A DNA stretch of 21,236 nt from Streptomyces aureocirculatus (lineage in GTDB: Bacteria > Actinomycetota > Actinomycetes > Streptomycetales > Streptomycetaceae): the NCBI RefSeq assembly GCF_000720475.1, contig NZ_JOAP01000079.1, forward strand, positions 1-21,236. The letters run 5' to 3'. Of this stretch, positions 1 through 7,992 are shown piece after piece. A program made the position numbers and the translations under genes. Each line of letters starts with the position of its first letter. The stretch's first letter is position 1. The notes below the pieces were generated by a model, which did not search any database, was not told the DNA's origin, and saw nothing but the letters and a program-made list of their open reading frames with translations.

Positions 1-1
1 G

Positions 2-469
2 GAGCACGGGTATCCGGTGCCCCGCCTCCGGGACCCGGCGGCCTCCGGAGGCAGCACGGCGCCGCGAACCGACCTGGTGATGCAGCGGCTGCACGGCCCC
101 TCCATGCTTCAGGCGCTGCTGCAGGGCACGATCACGACCGAGGAAGCAGGAGCGGGGCTCGCCGATCTGCTGCACCGCCTGCACTCGGTTCCCGCACGGG
201 TCTCCGCCGACCCCGTCAATCGCATCCTCCACCTCGACCTGCACCCGGACAACGTGATGCTCACCTCGGGCAGACCCGTGGTGATCGACTGGCGCAACAC
301 CGAGGAAGGGCCACCCGGACTGGACTGGGCAATGTCGGCCCTGATCCTGGCGCAGGTCGCTGTCGGCAACACGGCCGACCCGTCAATGAACGAGAGCGAG
401 ACGCATTTTCTCGGTGAAGCCATGGAGTTGATACTTGAGCTGACGCGAGCGGGAACGACGCCAAGCTGA
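2..469 (+). CDS. Aminoglycoside phosphotransferase-like protein, C-terminal part (cut by window edge)
   Basis: The reading frame is open to the first bases of the window, so the N-terminal lobe lies outside it. The visible part carries the catalytic loop HLDLHPDNVML (Brenner-type HxDxxxxN, around position 240) and the metal-binding VIDWRN a short way downstream. Together these identify the APH/choline-kinase fold of small-molecule phosphotransferases. In this family the first Asp of the loop is the catalytic base, and the Asp of IDW binds magnesium. The C-terminal helices look complete and the gene ends in TGA at 469. The substrate cannot be told from the sequence; many Streptomyces members have no known drug-resistance role. 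A GTG at 17 is an internal codon, not a convincing start. Confidence 0.85.
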   Translation, partial: EHGYPVPRLRDPAASGGSTAPRTDLVMQRLHGPSMLQALLQGTITTEEAGAGLADLLHRLHSVPARVSADPVNRILHLDLHPDNVMLTSGRPVVIDWRNTEEGPPGLDWAMSALILAQVAVGNTADPSMNESETHFLGEAMELILELTRAGTTPS

Positions 470-477
470 CCGCCGCT

Positions 478-532
478 CATAGGAGGCCGGCGGGCAGTGC
501 TCCCACTGGCCTGTCCCAGCCGGCGTCCTATG
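478..532. terminator. Long inverted repeat, probable terminator after the phosphotransferase gene
   Basis: CATAGGAGGCCGGC at 478-491 pairs with GCCGGCGTCCTATG at 519-532, matching in 13 of 14 positions around a 27-base loop. It starts 9 bases after the stop codon and precedes the next gene on the same strand. There is no T-run, which is common for Streptomyces terminators. It would work in either direction. Confidence 0.6.
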
Positions 533-664
533 CAGGGCAGGCGGCTCTTCCGTCGGCTTTCGGCCAGTGTCCGAGCACCCGCATCCGACCGTGTGAGGGG
601 CGTGTCATGCTGCGGTTTGATCATCAGCGGCAGCGTTACCTCGCTGCGGGTGGAAAGGGAGTGC

Positions 665-1817
665 ATGCGCGCGCGGCAGTTCTGCCTTGTGGCACTTCTC
701 GCCATTGGCCTCTCGGCCTGCGGTTCGTCGGCAGACAGGGGCCCGGCAGACAGGGTGCCGTCGGATTCTTCCTCGAAGGGGCCCGCAGAAAATGGGAGGC
801 CGGAGCGCGCTCCGCACGATCCGCCGGAGTCGTTCACGGCCCGGGGAGCGGTGGCCCTGCCGCCGGAGGCGCCGGCGGGCCGGATCAATCTGCTGGGCGA
901 TGTGCGTGACCTCGCGGTGGCCCTGCACCGTACGTCGGCGTATGTGGCCTCCGTCGATCGAATGCAGACCGTGGACCTGACCACCGGGAAGGTGGTGGCG
1001 GTGGCGCGCCCGCGCGCGGAGGCCCTGGGCGAAGACGATGATGCGACCGAGCCGCTCGTGTCGGCCGACGGCTCCCTGGTCGTGACACCGTTCGTCACCA
1101 GACGGCCTGGCGCTGGAACGCAGTCTCCCTCGATGGAGCTCGAGGTCGTCGCCACCATGCCAGAGACAGGAAAGACCGCCTGGAGCACATCGCTCACAGT
1201 CCCGCAAATATGGGCACAACGGGACAACTCCACGCCCGAGGCTCACGCGGTCGGCTTCGCGGGCGGCAACGTCATCGTGACTGTGTACACCGGCTACAAC
1301 GCAGCGACGGCCGGTATCGACATCGCCACGCACCAGGTGCGGTGGACAGCACAGAACATCCGGACGCGGGCCGTCACCGCCGAGGCCGCGGTCGGCGTCG
1401 ATATTCTCGGCGGATTCGGCCCCGACCAACTGGTCGGGGCCGACCCAGCCACCGGCAGGGAGAAGTGGCGGACAGAAAAGAACATCGGTCATACCACCGT
1501 CGAATCTGCCGGCCCGTCCCTCGTCCGGGTGCGGGGCTACGCCGGTGACGGTGGCACGCGCCCCTAGACTCCACCAGCGGCAAGGACTCTGGCGGCTGGA
1601 GGACGACCAGGCCGACGGCCGTTTCGCCCCGGATGTCACAGCATCCTGGCACGGAAGGATCTACGCCCGGACCTCGTCGACCACCGCGGTGGCCCTTGAC
1701 GCCCGGACCGGCAAGGACAGGCCCGCCGGGCTCGACGTGGCTCCGGTATTGGTAAACGAGTACCGGGGCTTGGTCCTGGTGGGCCGTGAACTCCTCGCCT
1801 ACCCCACCAGGGGCTGA
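665..1817 (+). pseudogene. PQQ-propeller lipoprotein, interrupted by two small indels
   Basis: The start at 665 (ATG) follows GGAAAGGGA. It gives a classic lipoprotein signal: MRAR, a hydrophobic stretch, then LSACG with the lipobox Cys. A disordered Ser/Pro/Gly/Glu linker follows, then beta-propeller (PQQ-like/quinoprotein) repeats such as DLTTGKVVAVARP and GADPATGREKWRTE. The frame stops at 1567 (TAG). About nine residues resembling the next blade, LDSTSGKD, can be read at 1564-1590 in a second frame. WRLEDDQADGRFAPDV and ALDARTGKDRPAG then continue in a third frame to TGA at 1817. Two separate one-base losses (or equivalent) explain this. The intact product would be a membrane-anchored outer-surface protein of about 383 residues. 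Longer upstream in-frame starts (from 497) are less likely because they precede the signal peptide. Confidence 0.75.
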
Positions 1818-1906
1818 GGTACCGCACAACAGGCAGATCAGCTCGCGGTCCGGGGAAGGTGGTGCAGGGGCGGGAGCCGGTCAACTCGCCCTCCTGGGAT
1901 TTGCCT

Positions 1907-2005
1907 TCATGTCACGCCCACATCAGCAGGGATGAACGGGCGTATCAGGTCCCACTCGGCATCAGACAGCTCATGGCGACGTATCACCGCACTATGATTC
2001 ACCAC
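1907..2005 (-). pseudogene. IS4/IS5-type transposase, N-terminal scrap
   Basis: Read on the minus strand from GTG at 2005, about 32 codons give IRRHELSDAEWDLIRPFIP. This is the characteristic opening of IS5-group DDE transposases found in many Streptomyces insertion sequences. It then diverges and stops at 1907-1909, so the DDE domain is absent. The sequence just beyond the start (about 2006-2020) is probably near the original element end, but no matching inverted repeat was found. The call rests on the short but distinctive motif. Confidence 0.6.
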
Positions 2006-2231
2006 TCAAGATCAATTAAAGACTGCCGTCAGCCAGCTCCACTACGCCCTGCTGGCCCACCCCGACCACGCCCGCCTGCCCCAGATCCGCGACCACATCC
2101 TGCAAGACGAGACGGTACGGAGCCTGTGGCGCCAGCGCCGCGACCCCTACCTCCACCCCGACGGAGACCGCCGCCGCATACGCCACGGGACCACGGGGGA
2201 GATCATGGTCATTGGGCAGCGTCGGGACTGA
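1998..2231 (+). pseudogene. Unrecognised coding remnant beside the transposase scrap
   Basis: This open frame has no plausible start codon and strong coding character in its middle (LHYALLAHPDHARLPQIRDH, then WRQRRDPYLHPDGDRRRIRH). It ends in TGA at 2229-2231. It begins right where the transposase remnant ends on the other strand, which suggests an older gene cut by the insertion element. No family was recognised. Confidence 0.35.
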
Positions 2232-2288
2232 CTGGGCGAGTGCGACACGCTGTGACGCGCCCGGCCGGCACCCCCGCGACGAGCGCTG

Positions 2289-2897
2289 GTGGCAGGCCCC
2301 CATCCCGGCAGCCGACCTCGCCCCGCGCACGCCGCGCGCGGTGGTGCTCCTCGACGTCCTGGACGGGGCCGACCTGCACCCGCCGCTCGTGCACACCGTA
2401 GTGCACTGTTCAGCGACTGCGCCGCCGCCATCGCCGTCACCGGCCGCCACCGCACCGGCCACTGGCTGCGCCTGGACGCAGCCCACCACGCCACCCTCCC
2501 CCACACCGCCCACCTGCACCGCCTGGAAAGCGAAGCCGACGGCGTGTACTTCCGCATGGACCGGGCAGGACCGCGGGCGATGGCAGCAAGCCTGCCCCCC
2601 CATCTGGGAGTGGCTGGACACCCGCTACGGGCCCCACTGGCGACCGGACCTGCTCCTGGCCCACCCCGGCGGACCCCGTGTCCTGGAGCAGATGCGCGAT
2701 TCCCTGCCCAACGGCTGGCCCCCGACCTGCTGGACCCGACCTGGAAGGCGTACGCGAGCGGCAACCGCGGCGGCGCCTCCGTCCTGGACCTCCTCGACCG
2801 CACCCACCAGCACGGCACACAACCCGGCGCCCGCACCGTGCTCTACTCCGCCTCACCCGGACTGCACACCACCGCCCTGGCCGGAAAGACGCTCTAG
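2289..2897 (+). pseudogene. Type III polyketide synthase (chalcone-synthase fold), C-terminal remnant with frame changes
   Basis: Three pieces in two frames rebuild the C-terminal thiolase domain. The first frame gives ALFSDCAAAIAVTG (compare LFGDGAAA) and FRMDRAGPRAMAASLPP. After the C-run at 2595-2601 the frame shifts to WEWLDTRYGPHWRPDLLLA and HPGGPRVLEQM. At the C-run near 2730 it shifts back to DLLDPTWKAYASGNRGGAS and ends LYSASPGLHTTALAGKTL. The catalytic His of HPGG and the catalytic Asn (GN) of the Cys-His-Asn triad are both present. The half with the active-site Cys is not found upstream, where unrelated remnants lie. Family knowledge says such enzymes condense malonyl-CoA units. This copy is almost surely inactive. 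KAS III-like proteins are the alternative. Confidence 0.65.
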
Positions 2898-2973
2898 CGA
2901 ACGGCTCCCACTTCTCACGCCGTTTGTCGGACCGCCAGGCCCGCCGGATGTAGCCGAGCGGGCGAGCCGTCAT

Positions 2974-3537
2974 TCAGCCGGTGATGCCCAAAACGTCGTG
3001 GAGTTCCGCGATGGTGTCCTCCACCGACTTGCCCGCGGTGTCCACGACGATGTGGTCGCGGTCCCACGGTTCATAGTCCCGTTCGACGATGTCACGCCAA
3101 GTCGGCAGGGCCAGATCGGGAATGTCCACGGTGCGTGCCGTGGCCCTGCTCTGATGCTCCGCCGGGTCGGAACAGATGAGTTCGACCTCGAAGAGGTCGG
3201 CCTCGGTGCGCTTGGCCACCGCTGCCCAGGCGTCCCGCGTCACCTTCATCGGGTTCACGCATTCGGCGAAGACGCACAGCCCCTGGGCTAGCAGGTCCTC
3301 GGCCATGGCGTACGCGACCTCGTAGCCCAGCCCCCAACTGACGGCGTGACGCAGCGCGGCCGTGTCCGCGCCATATGCGGAGAATCGGGTAAGTGACTGC
3401 TCGATCGTGTCGATCCGCAGGTAGCTGGCGTTGAGTTCCCGCGACAGGGTTCGTGCCGCGGTCGACTTTCCCGTGGCTGGAAGCCCGCCGACTACGCCCA
3501 GCACGGGCTTGGTCCAGTGCGGCTTTCTGACTTGCAT
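2974..3537 (-). CDS. P-loop ATPase / small-molecule kinase-like protein
   Basis: This 187-residue protein is one of the few intact genes in this stretch. A Walker A motif GLPATGKST sits at residues 18-26, with beta strand LGVVGG before it. The RIDTI segment at 41-45 supplies an acidic residue typical of the AAA_33/zeta-toxin-like and shikimate-kinase-like NTP kinases. GLCVFAECVN near residue 86 and RATART near 131 fit the later strand and the Arg-rich lid of that fold. The ATG at 3537 is preferred because the longer in-frame extension to 3957 is low-complexity and overlaps the neighbouring remnant. Members phosphorylate small molecules or nucleotides; the substrate here is unknown. It ends at 2974, facing the polyketide synthase remnant. 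Confidence 0.75.
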   Translation of the reverse strand: MQVRKPHWTKPVLGVVGGLPATGKSTAARTLSRELNASYLRIDTIEQSLTRFSAYGADTAALRHAVSWGLGYEVAYAMAEDLLAQGLCVFAECVNPMKVTRDAWAAVAKRTEADLFEVELICSDPAEHQSRATARTVDIPDLALPTWRDIVERDYEPWDRDHIVVDTAGKSVEDTIAELHDVLGITG

Positions 3538-3601
3538 CACCCGACGCCTCCGAGATCCTCCGTATGGGCCGTGCCTCAGCCCTGCCACAGTACTGATGCG
3601 C

Positions 3602-4210
3602 CTACCTGGACCAGGTAATGGTCTGGCCTTGTGGTGTGACGGTGACCTCGAAGCGTTCCAGGCCTGGGGCGCCGTCCGATCGCCAGGCAGCCACGTGCTC
3701 TTCTGCCGCGTCCCACAGCCGCTCCCCGCCTCCTTGCCGGACGGTCCAGGTGTCGTCTTGTTGTGTGAGCGCGGCCCACGACCCGGAGGTGACGTCGAGA
3801 AGGACGTGTTCGGCGCGCCCGTTGCGATGCAGGGTGAAGCGCTGGGCGCCCGGCGCGGCGATCTGAGCGACGAAGCGCGTCGTCCAGTCGTCCAGCACAT
3901 CGGCGGCGAAGACCGCGGGCCGCTCGTCTCCCGTGTCCAGGTCGGGGAGGGTGCCAAGCGGAGGCGGGAGCTGTGGCCGCGCGATCATGAACGAGATTCC
4001 CCCGCCGAGGAGCGGCACGCGGGCAGTTCCGTCGTCACCCACAGAGAGGCGGGCGAGTTCCGAGGAGTACAGCCATCCGCACACGGCGGCCAGGATCAGG
4101 CCCCTGGGGCGGGTCTGCTCGACCCATGCGTAGGGCACGGTGGTGACGCCGCAGGTGGCGATGGTGCGGTCGTACGGGGCGCCGTCCGCGTGGCCTGTCA
4201 GGCCCACGCC
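3602..4210 (-). pseudogene. TgmC-like protein-isoaspartate-type O-methyltransferase, C-terminal half
   Basis: About 203 residues resemble the C-terminal part of methyltransferases that accompany ATP-grasp peptide maturases in actinobacterial graspetide clusters. DGAPYDRTIATCGV, then VPYAWVEQTRPRGLIL, match the PCMT core after motif I, followed by a long C-terminal extension (WAALTQQDDTWTVRQGGGER and APGLERFEVTVTPQGQ). The SAM-binding motif I half is missing. The frame instead continues upstream, without a stop, into transposase sequence at about 4210. No precursor peptide or ATP-grasp gene is visible nearby. The enzyme cannot bind SAM as it stands. Family assignment is from motif recognition. 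Confidence 0.6.
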
Positions 4211-4789
4211 GGCGTAGGGCTCTGTGGTCGTGACCTCGGTGACCAGGTTCATGAAGGGTGCGATGCTGGTCTTGGACTCACAGCGTCCGAAGTCCTTAGC
4301 GTGGTGGACGTCGTAGGCGGCCAGGTAGGGCAGCGCGCCGCCGCTGTTGTACTCGTGGTTGACGCGCATCCCCCGGGCCCGGCCCGGGGCCAGGGTCGGA
4401 TGACAGAGGCAGGGGGCCTGGACGGCGGTCTTCTCGTCCCTGGAGACGACGTACTCGCCCTCACCCAGCGGGACGCCGTCGAACGTGTGGGCGTACCGGT
4501 CCAGCATCCGCTGGGCCTTGTCGGTCTCGGCGGGCAGATGGCACTCCAGCGCCTTGGCCTCGGCGACCTGCACGGGGGTGAAACTGGCGGGGCGCTCTGA
4601 GCGCTTGCGGTCGGCCAGGGCCGGCAGACCACCGCGAGCGAACCGGCCGCGCCGGGTGCGCACCGTGTCCACGAGCAGGTGGGTTTCGGCGGCGATCCTG
4701 GCATTACCCCGGCCACGTGCCGCAAGGAGGACGGCTGCTGCACGCTGCCGGGGCTTGGTGCGGAGTCTTGTGACCCTAAGCCAGCTTCT
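4211..4789 (-). pseudogene. IS630-type transposase remnant with internal deletion
   Basis: Upstream of GTG 4672 the frame stays open to a stop near 4790 and encodes LLAARGRGNARIAAET, the helix-turn-helix start of IS630-group transposases. RRGRFARGGLPAL follows. The segment then jumps from ECHLPAETDKAQRMLDRYAHTFDGV to the catalytic-domain sequence SRDEKTAVQA (first Asp region), YLAAYDVHHAKDFGRC and TEPYA. Compared with the family, roughly 90 residues are missing between the DNA-binding and catalytic parts. The end with the later acidic residues is replaced by methyltransferase sequence. No valid start codon is seen for the complete remnant. It overlaps the 3' end of the next gene by 14 bases. 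Confidence 0.65.
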
Positions 4790-5600
4790 TCAGCCGGTCG
4801 CGTTCGGCGGCGGTCGGCACCACCGCCATGGCGGCGCATATGGCCACGTACCTGTCCCTCGGATTCTGCGGCAGGCTGATGGTGGCCGGGTCCTCGGCTG
4901 TGACCTGGTCGAGGTCTCCGGCGAAGACGAGGTGCCGGGCGGCCGCCTGAAGGTCGCGGCGCAGCGGACCGGCCGCGACCGCGCGGATCACCCGGATCCG
5001 GGGATGCGGTCCGGCGCCGTGGGCGGCGGACACCAGCGCGCACAGCAGGCGCGGCGCCGCCACGCTCAGGTCGCCTACCGGCCTGCCCATCAGGTTCTCC
5101 CTCCGGGGCCTGAGGTCGTTGAGCACGTCGAAGGCACTCACCCCGGAGGCCGTTGCCGGGCCGGCGGGTCCGTGCCTGTCGGCGGACTGCCGCTGGCGGC
5201 GGTCCAGTGCGCCGTCCAGCCGTCACCGGGGCCGTGCGGGGCCCAGCCGTCCGGGACGGCCTGCTGGCAGGGGTGGCGGGGACGATGGCGCCGGGGCGGC
5301 AGGCCGGGGTCAGCACGGCGTTCACCGCGAGGTGGCCGACGGCGGAGACCGGCTCGGCGTGGGCGGTCATCCAGGCCCGGGCGGTGGCCGGGTTCCGGGC
5401 GACGCGGGTGAGGAACGGAGCCGTCGGCCGGCGCCCGGGTCGGCGTCCAACAGATGCGGGGCGTGCTCGTCCAGGACGCCGAGCCAAACCGGGGCAGGTT
5501 CGGAGTTGCAGAAGTACGCGGTCGCGCTCGGCGCGTGTGCCCTCCGCGAGGGCGAAGTCCGGGCCCGTCGCGCAAGGGGACACCACCCGTCGTCAGGCAT
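4776..5600 (-). pseudogene. Unrecognised protein gene broken by several frame changes
   Basis: Coding-like stretches alternate between frames across this interval. The piece from 5600 includes EPAPVWLGVLDEHAPHLLDA. Another frame carries FALAEGTRAERDRVLLQL and then FLTRVARNPATARAWMTAHA. A third holds DGWTAHWTAAS. The last piece is clean from GTG 5141 to the stop at 4776 (121 residues) and includes HLVFAGDLDQVTAED and DRYVAICAAMAVVPTAAERD. Read together they suggest one protein of about 270 residues with helical, HEAT-like character. I do not recognise the family. The start ATG at 5600 overlaps the stop of the upstream TMEM175 gene, suggesting former co-translation. The 4776-5141 piece alone could still be expressed. 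Confidence 0.4.
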
Positions 5601-6245
5601 GGGTCGGTGCGCGGTTCTGGATGCGTTGGGCGACGGCTAGCACGAGAGGCGCCGTGAGCCAGCACAGGTACGCGCCGGTGCTCGTGGTCAGGAACGAGAC
5701 AGGGACGGACACCCCGAACATCGCGGCCAGGCAGATGTTGCGCACCCCGCTCTGGGCGAACGCCCGGGGCGGAACGTCGGTGTGGTACAGGTGTTCGCGT
5801 CGGATCTCCCGGATCATCAGCGCGATCAGCGCGGACGCCAGGACCTGCACGATCGCGTAGAGGCTGAACCGGGGCGGCAAGGCGCCGTCGGCGGTGATCA
5901 TTCGGGTCGCGAACGGCATCAGGATCTGCATGAACAGCCACGCCAGGGTGAGGCTGGTCAGTCGGGTGCTCAGCGAGCGGACATACCAGAGGTCTCGTGA
6001 TGGGCCCGCCAGTGGGCGGCGATCACCACGAAGCTGAGCGCGAAGGCCAGGTACGCCTTGCTGTGGTCCGACACCGAACGCAGCGTGGCACCGGTGGTGT
6101 CACCGGCGGGGACGGGGAGGTCCAGGGCCGACAAGGTGAGTGTGATCGCGATGGCCGCGTCCGCGAACGCGGTGAGTCGGCCGACGGCGACCGTTCGAGT
6201 CTCGTCGTTCTGGCTGTCGGGGGCGTGGCCGTGGTGAGTCGCCAT
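5593..6245 (-). pseudogene. TMEM175-family (DUF1211) potassium-channel-like membrane protein, one frameshift
   Basis: The N-terminal piece from ATG 6245 has the family signature RLTAFADAAIAITLTL (RxxxFxDAxxAIxxTL). It continues through FALSFVVIAAHWRAHH before running into a stop after eight foreign residues. Shifting frame at 5995-5996 restores LWYVRSLSTRLTSLTL and then MQILMPFAT, helices around VLASALIALMI and VRNICLAAMFGVSVPV, to the stop at 5593. The rebuilt protein is about 217 residues with six predicted helices, the normal bacterial length. One base appears to be missing, so this is either a fresh pseudogene or a sequence error. It starts 23 bases after the DUF6790 gene and is likely in its transcript. 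Bacterial TMEM175 proteins are potassium-selective channels. Confidence 0.8.
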
Positions 6246-6268
6246 GACGCGGAACTGCTCCTGGGGTG

Positions 6269-6784
6269 TCAGACGGCGGCGGCTTGCGTGGCCGGCTCCA
6301 GGCGCCGGGCGCGCACAGCCAGGATGATCATGACTGCCGGGATCAGAAGGTCGCTGACGAGGACTCCGCCGGTGTTGCCGGGGGAGTGGTCACCGCGTGC
6401 GAACCACTGGTAGACGTGCCCGGCCAGGGCTCCCCAGAGGAACATCCCGCCGCTGAGCCCGATGGTGATGCGCTCGCGCGCGGATGCCGAGGCGGCCCGG
6501 AAGCCCATGACGGCCAGCCCGAGGTTGGCGAAGGCGATCTCGAACATGAAGGGCGTCCGGTCGAAGCCGATCGCCGTTGCCATGACGTCCGGGGCACAGA
6601 GGAACGCGACCGTCATCCATAGGCTGCCGCAGCCGAAGGCGCCGATGGCCCACCAGCGTTGCCAGGTTTCCAACGCATGCTGGGGGGAGGGGGCGTGGCG
6701 GGTCCGGATGAAGGCTCCGACGGCCGGCACCAGGAGCCACACCAGGGGGAACGCGGACTGTGCGAGGTAGGAGAGGCTACGCAT
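6269..6784 (-). CDS. DUF6790-family integral membrane protein
   Basis: The protein has 171 residues with about five hydrophobic segments: LAQSAFPLVWLLVPAVGAFI at the N terminus, AIGAFGCGSLWMTVAFLCA, IAFANLGLAVMGF, IGLSGGMFLWGALAGHVYQW and LLIPAVMIILAV near the end. The GHVYQW and FANLGLAVMGF patterns fit the DUF6790 family of small bacterial membrane proteins with no assigned function. The ATG at 6784 lies only 9 bases from the TTAAC palindrome, so its promoter is probably under control of the divergent MarR gene. The TMEM175-like gene follows closely. The pair may concern membrane ion or solvent stress, but that is inference. Confidence 0.75.
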   Translation of the reverse strand: MRSLSYLAQSAFPLVWLLVPAVGAFIRTRHAPSPQHALETWQRWWAIGAFGCGSLWMTVAFLCAPDVMATAIGFDRTPFMFEIAFANLGLAVMGFRAASASARERITIGLSGGMFLWGALAGHVYQWFARGDHSPGNTGGVLVSDLLIPAVMIILAVRARRLEPATQAAAV

Positions 6785-6793
6785 GACTCAGTC

Positions 6794-6805
6794 TTAACAC
6801 GTTAA
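6794..6805. promoter_or_regulatory. Palindromic candidate MarR operator in the divergent promoter region
   Basis: TTAAC-AC-GTTAA is a perfect 5-base inverted repeat with a 2-base spacer, AT-rich in very GC-rich surroundings. A further half-like CTTAAC lies at 6807-6812. It sits between the DUF6790 start (6784) and the MarR start (6840), the usual site for autoregulation by this family. Confidence 0.55.
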
Positions 6806-6839
6806 TCTTAACCGCACAACAGTCAGGTACAGTGGTGCT

Positions 6840-7259
6840 GTGGACAACGGACTCGCAGACCTACTGCACCGCGTGGTCATGCTGCTGGGTGAGGCGGCCC
6901 GGCGGCGTAGCGATGGCCCCGACGGTTTGACCTACAGCCAGATTCGACTTCTCGGTACGCTGGAGGACATCGAGCCGACGACGCAGCATCGGCTCGCGCA
7001 GGCTCTGTTGGTGTCCGACCCGGCGATCAGCCGGGCGCTACGGCCACTGGAGGCGGACGGCCTGGTGCAGATCACCGTCGACCCCGAACACGCGCGGCGG
7101 CGGCTGGTCCGCCTCACCGAGGCCGGCCGGGAAGCCTTCCACACCACAGGAAAGCCGCTCGACGAGGAGTTCCGGGCCGCACTCGTCGCCGCCGGCTTTC
7201 CCTACGACCGTTACCTCGAAGACACCCTCCGGCTGGCCGCACTCCTCGCATCCGACTGA
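6840..7259 (+). CDS. MarR-family winged-helix transcriptional regulator
   Basis: This complete 139-residue protein has the MarR layout. An N-terminal dimerisation helix (LADLLHRVVMLLGEAARR) is followed by the winged helix-turn-helix: YSQIRLLGTLEDIE, then HRLAQALLVSDPAISRAL and LEADGLVQI. The wing is DPEHARRRLVRLTEAG, and C-terminal helices complete the dimer. The GTG at 6840 is the first in-frame start and no Shine-Dalgarno is visible. TACAGT at 6829-6834 could be a -10 box, which would place the transcript start at or next to the GTG, so a leaderless mRNA is likely. It is divergent from the DUF6790/TMEM175 pair and probably represses that pair and itself. The ligand is unknown. Confidence 0.85.
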   Translation: MDNGLADLLHRVVMLLGEAARRRSDGPDGLTYSQIRLLGTLEDIEPTTQHRLAQALLVSDPAISRALRPLEADGLVQITVDPEHARRRLVRLTEAGREAFHTTGKPLDEEFRAALVAAGFPYDRYLEDTLRLAALLASD

Positions 7260-7384
7260 GTACGCCGCCACGCGCTCCACGGCCCCCCGCTCAGCTCCCG
7301 GACAGCGATGCCCACCACCACTACGCCGCCTCGTCGGGCGCGAACGGGCAGTTCGCGCCGCCCGGAGACCGAGCGGGGGGGCAG

Positions 7385-7684
7385 GCTCTCATCGACTCAC
7401 CGCTACTCAAACGGGAACCCTTCATCAGCTACGTGGCCGATTTTGGCCCCGGTCAGCTTGAGCCCATGTGCCGCCATGCCCTCGATCTTGCGCTGGAACA
7501 CTCCGACTTGCGTGCCCACCCCCTCGCCGTCGAGGCCCTGACGGCCATCGCAACCCACAAGGTGCCCTGTCCCGCCCGGAAGCGATTGCATGAGGAGCTC
7601 GCCGCCGAGAGCGACAGGGCTCGGGTCCAGTCCTTCGCGATGCTGGACAAGGAGCCTGAGGAGTTCGAGCCCGAATGGGAACGC
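7385..7684 (+). pseudogene. Unrecognised gene fragment, truncated at the 3' side
   Basis: A frame without a clear start (GTG 7433 is the only candidate) has good coding character: LLKREPFISYVADFGPGQ, LEPMCRHALDLALEHSDL and KRLHEELAAESDRARVQSFA. It stays sensible until EEFEPEWE near 7680, then becomes the antisense of a methyltransferase start. The frame also runs open upstream toward the MarR stop. The family was not recognised. It appears to be a gene whose end was lost at a deletion joint. Confidence 0.4.
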
Positions 7685-7869
7685 CCAGGTCCGCAGCCCA
7701 CGTCTGCGACGGGTCCTGGGGCAGATGTGTGGACCAGTTCGGCGAAAGCGGACAGGACCGACCGTGACAAGGGATCCGGCTCGGACGGGGGCTTGACGAG
7801 GGTCGTGTAGGCATCGGCCACGGTGTCGTACGACTCCCGGACCGCGGCGAGGTAGGAAGGCTCAGTCAC
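7681..7869 (-). pseudogene. Class I SAM-dependent methyltransferase, N-terminal fragment only
   Basis: From ATG 7869 the first 63 residues are typical: SYLAAVRESYDTVADAYTTL, then SAFAELVHTS, then VADVGCGPGR. The last is motif I, the glycine-rich SAM-binding loop. Directly after GCGPGR the similarity ends and the DNA is coding on the opposite strand. Only about a quarter of a normal 200-250 residue enzyme is left, so it should be inactive. The frame stays open to 7453, but that tail is antisense to the neighbouring fragment. Confidence 0.7.
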
Positions 7870-7992
7870 ACGGAGAATCTAGACGGCCCCACTGACACGG
7901 CCGGTGCGCCATCTGGGTCATGAAGGTACGCGACGGGCCGGGGCGGGCAGCGCGATCCTCGCCGAAGTGCTGCGGGCCTGCAGGCCGTGGAG

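Noticed and set aside
109..1639. Long minus-strand ORFs opposite the phosphotransferase and lipoprotein
   Set aside because: No motifs, Ser/Arg-rich composition, opposite well-supported genes.
2212..3291. 359-codon plus-strand ORF
   Set aside because: Only a middle piece (HPGGPRVLEQM) is real and belongs to the polyketide synthase remnant; the rest is shadow, including antisense of the ATPase.
4249..5586. 445-codon minus-strand ORF
   Set aside because: It crosses several remnants in changing frames and most of it is low-complexity Arg/Pro; only short pieces are coding.
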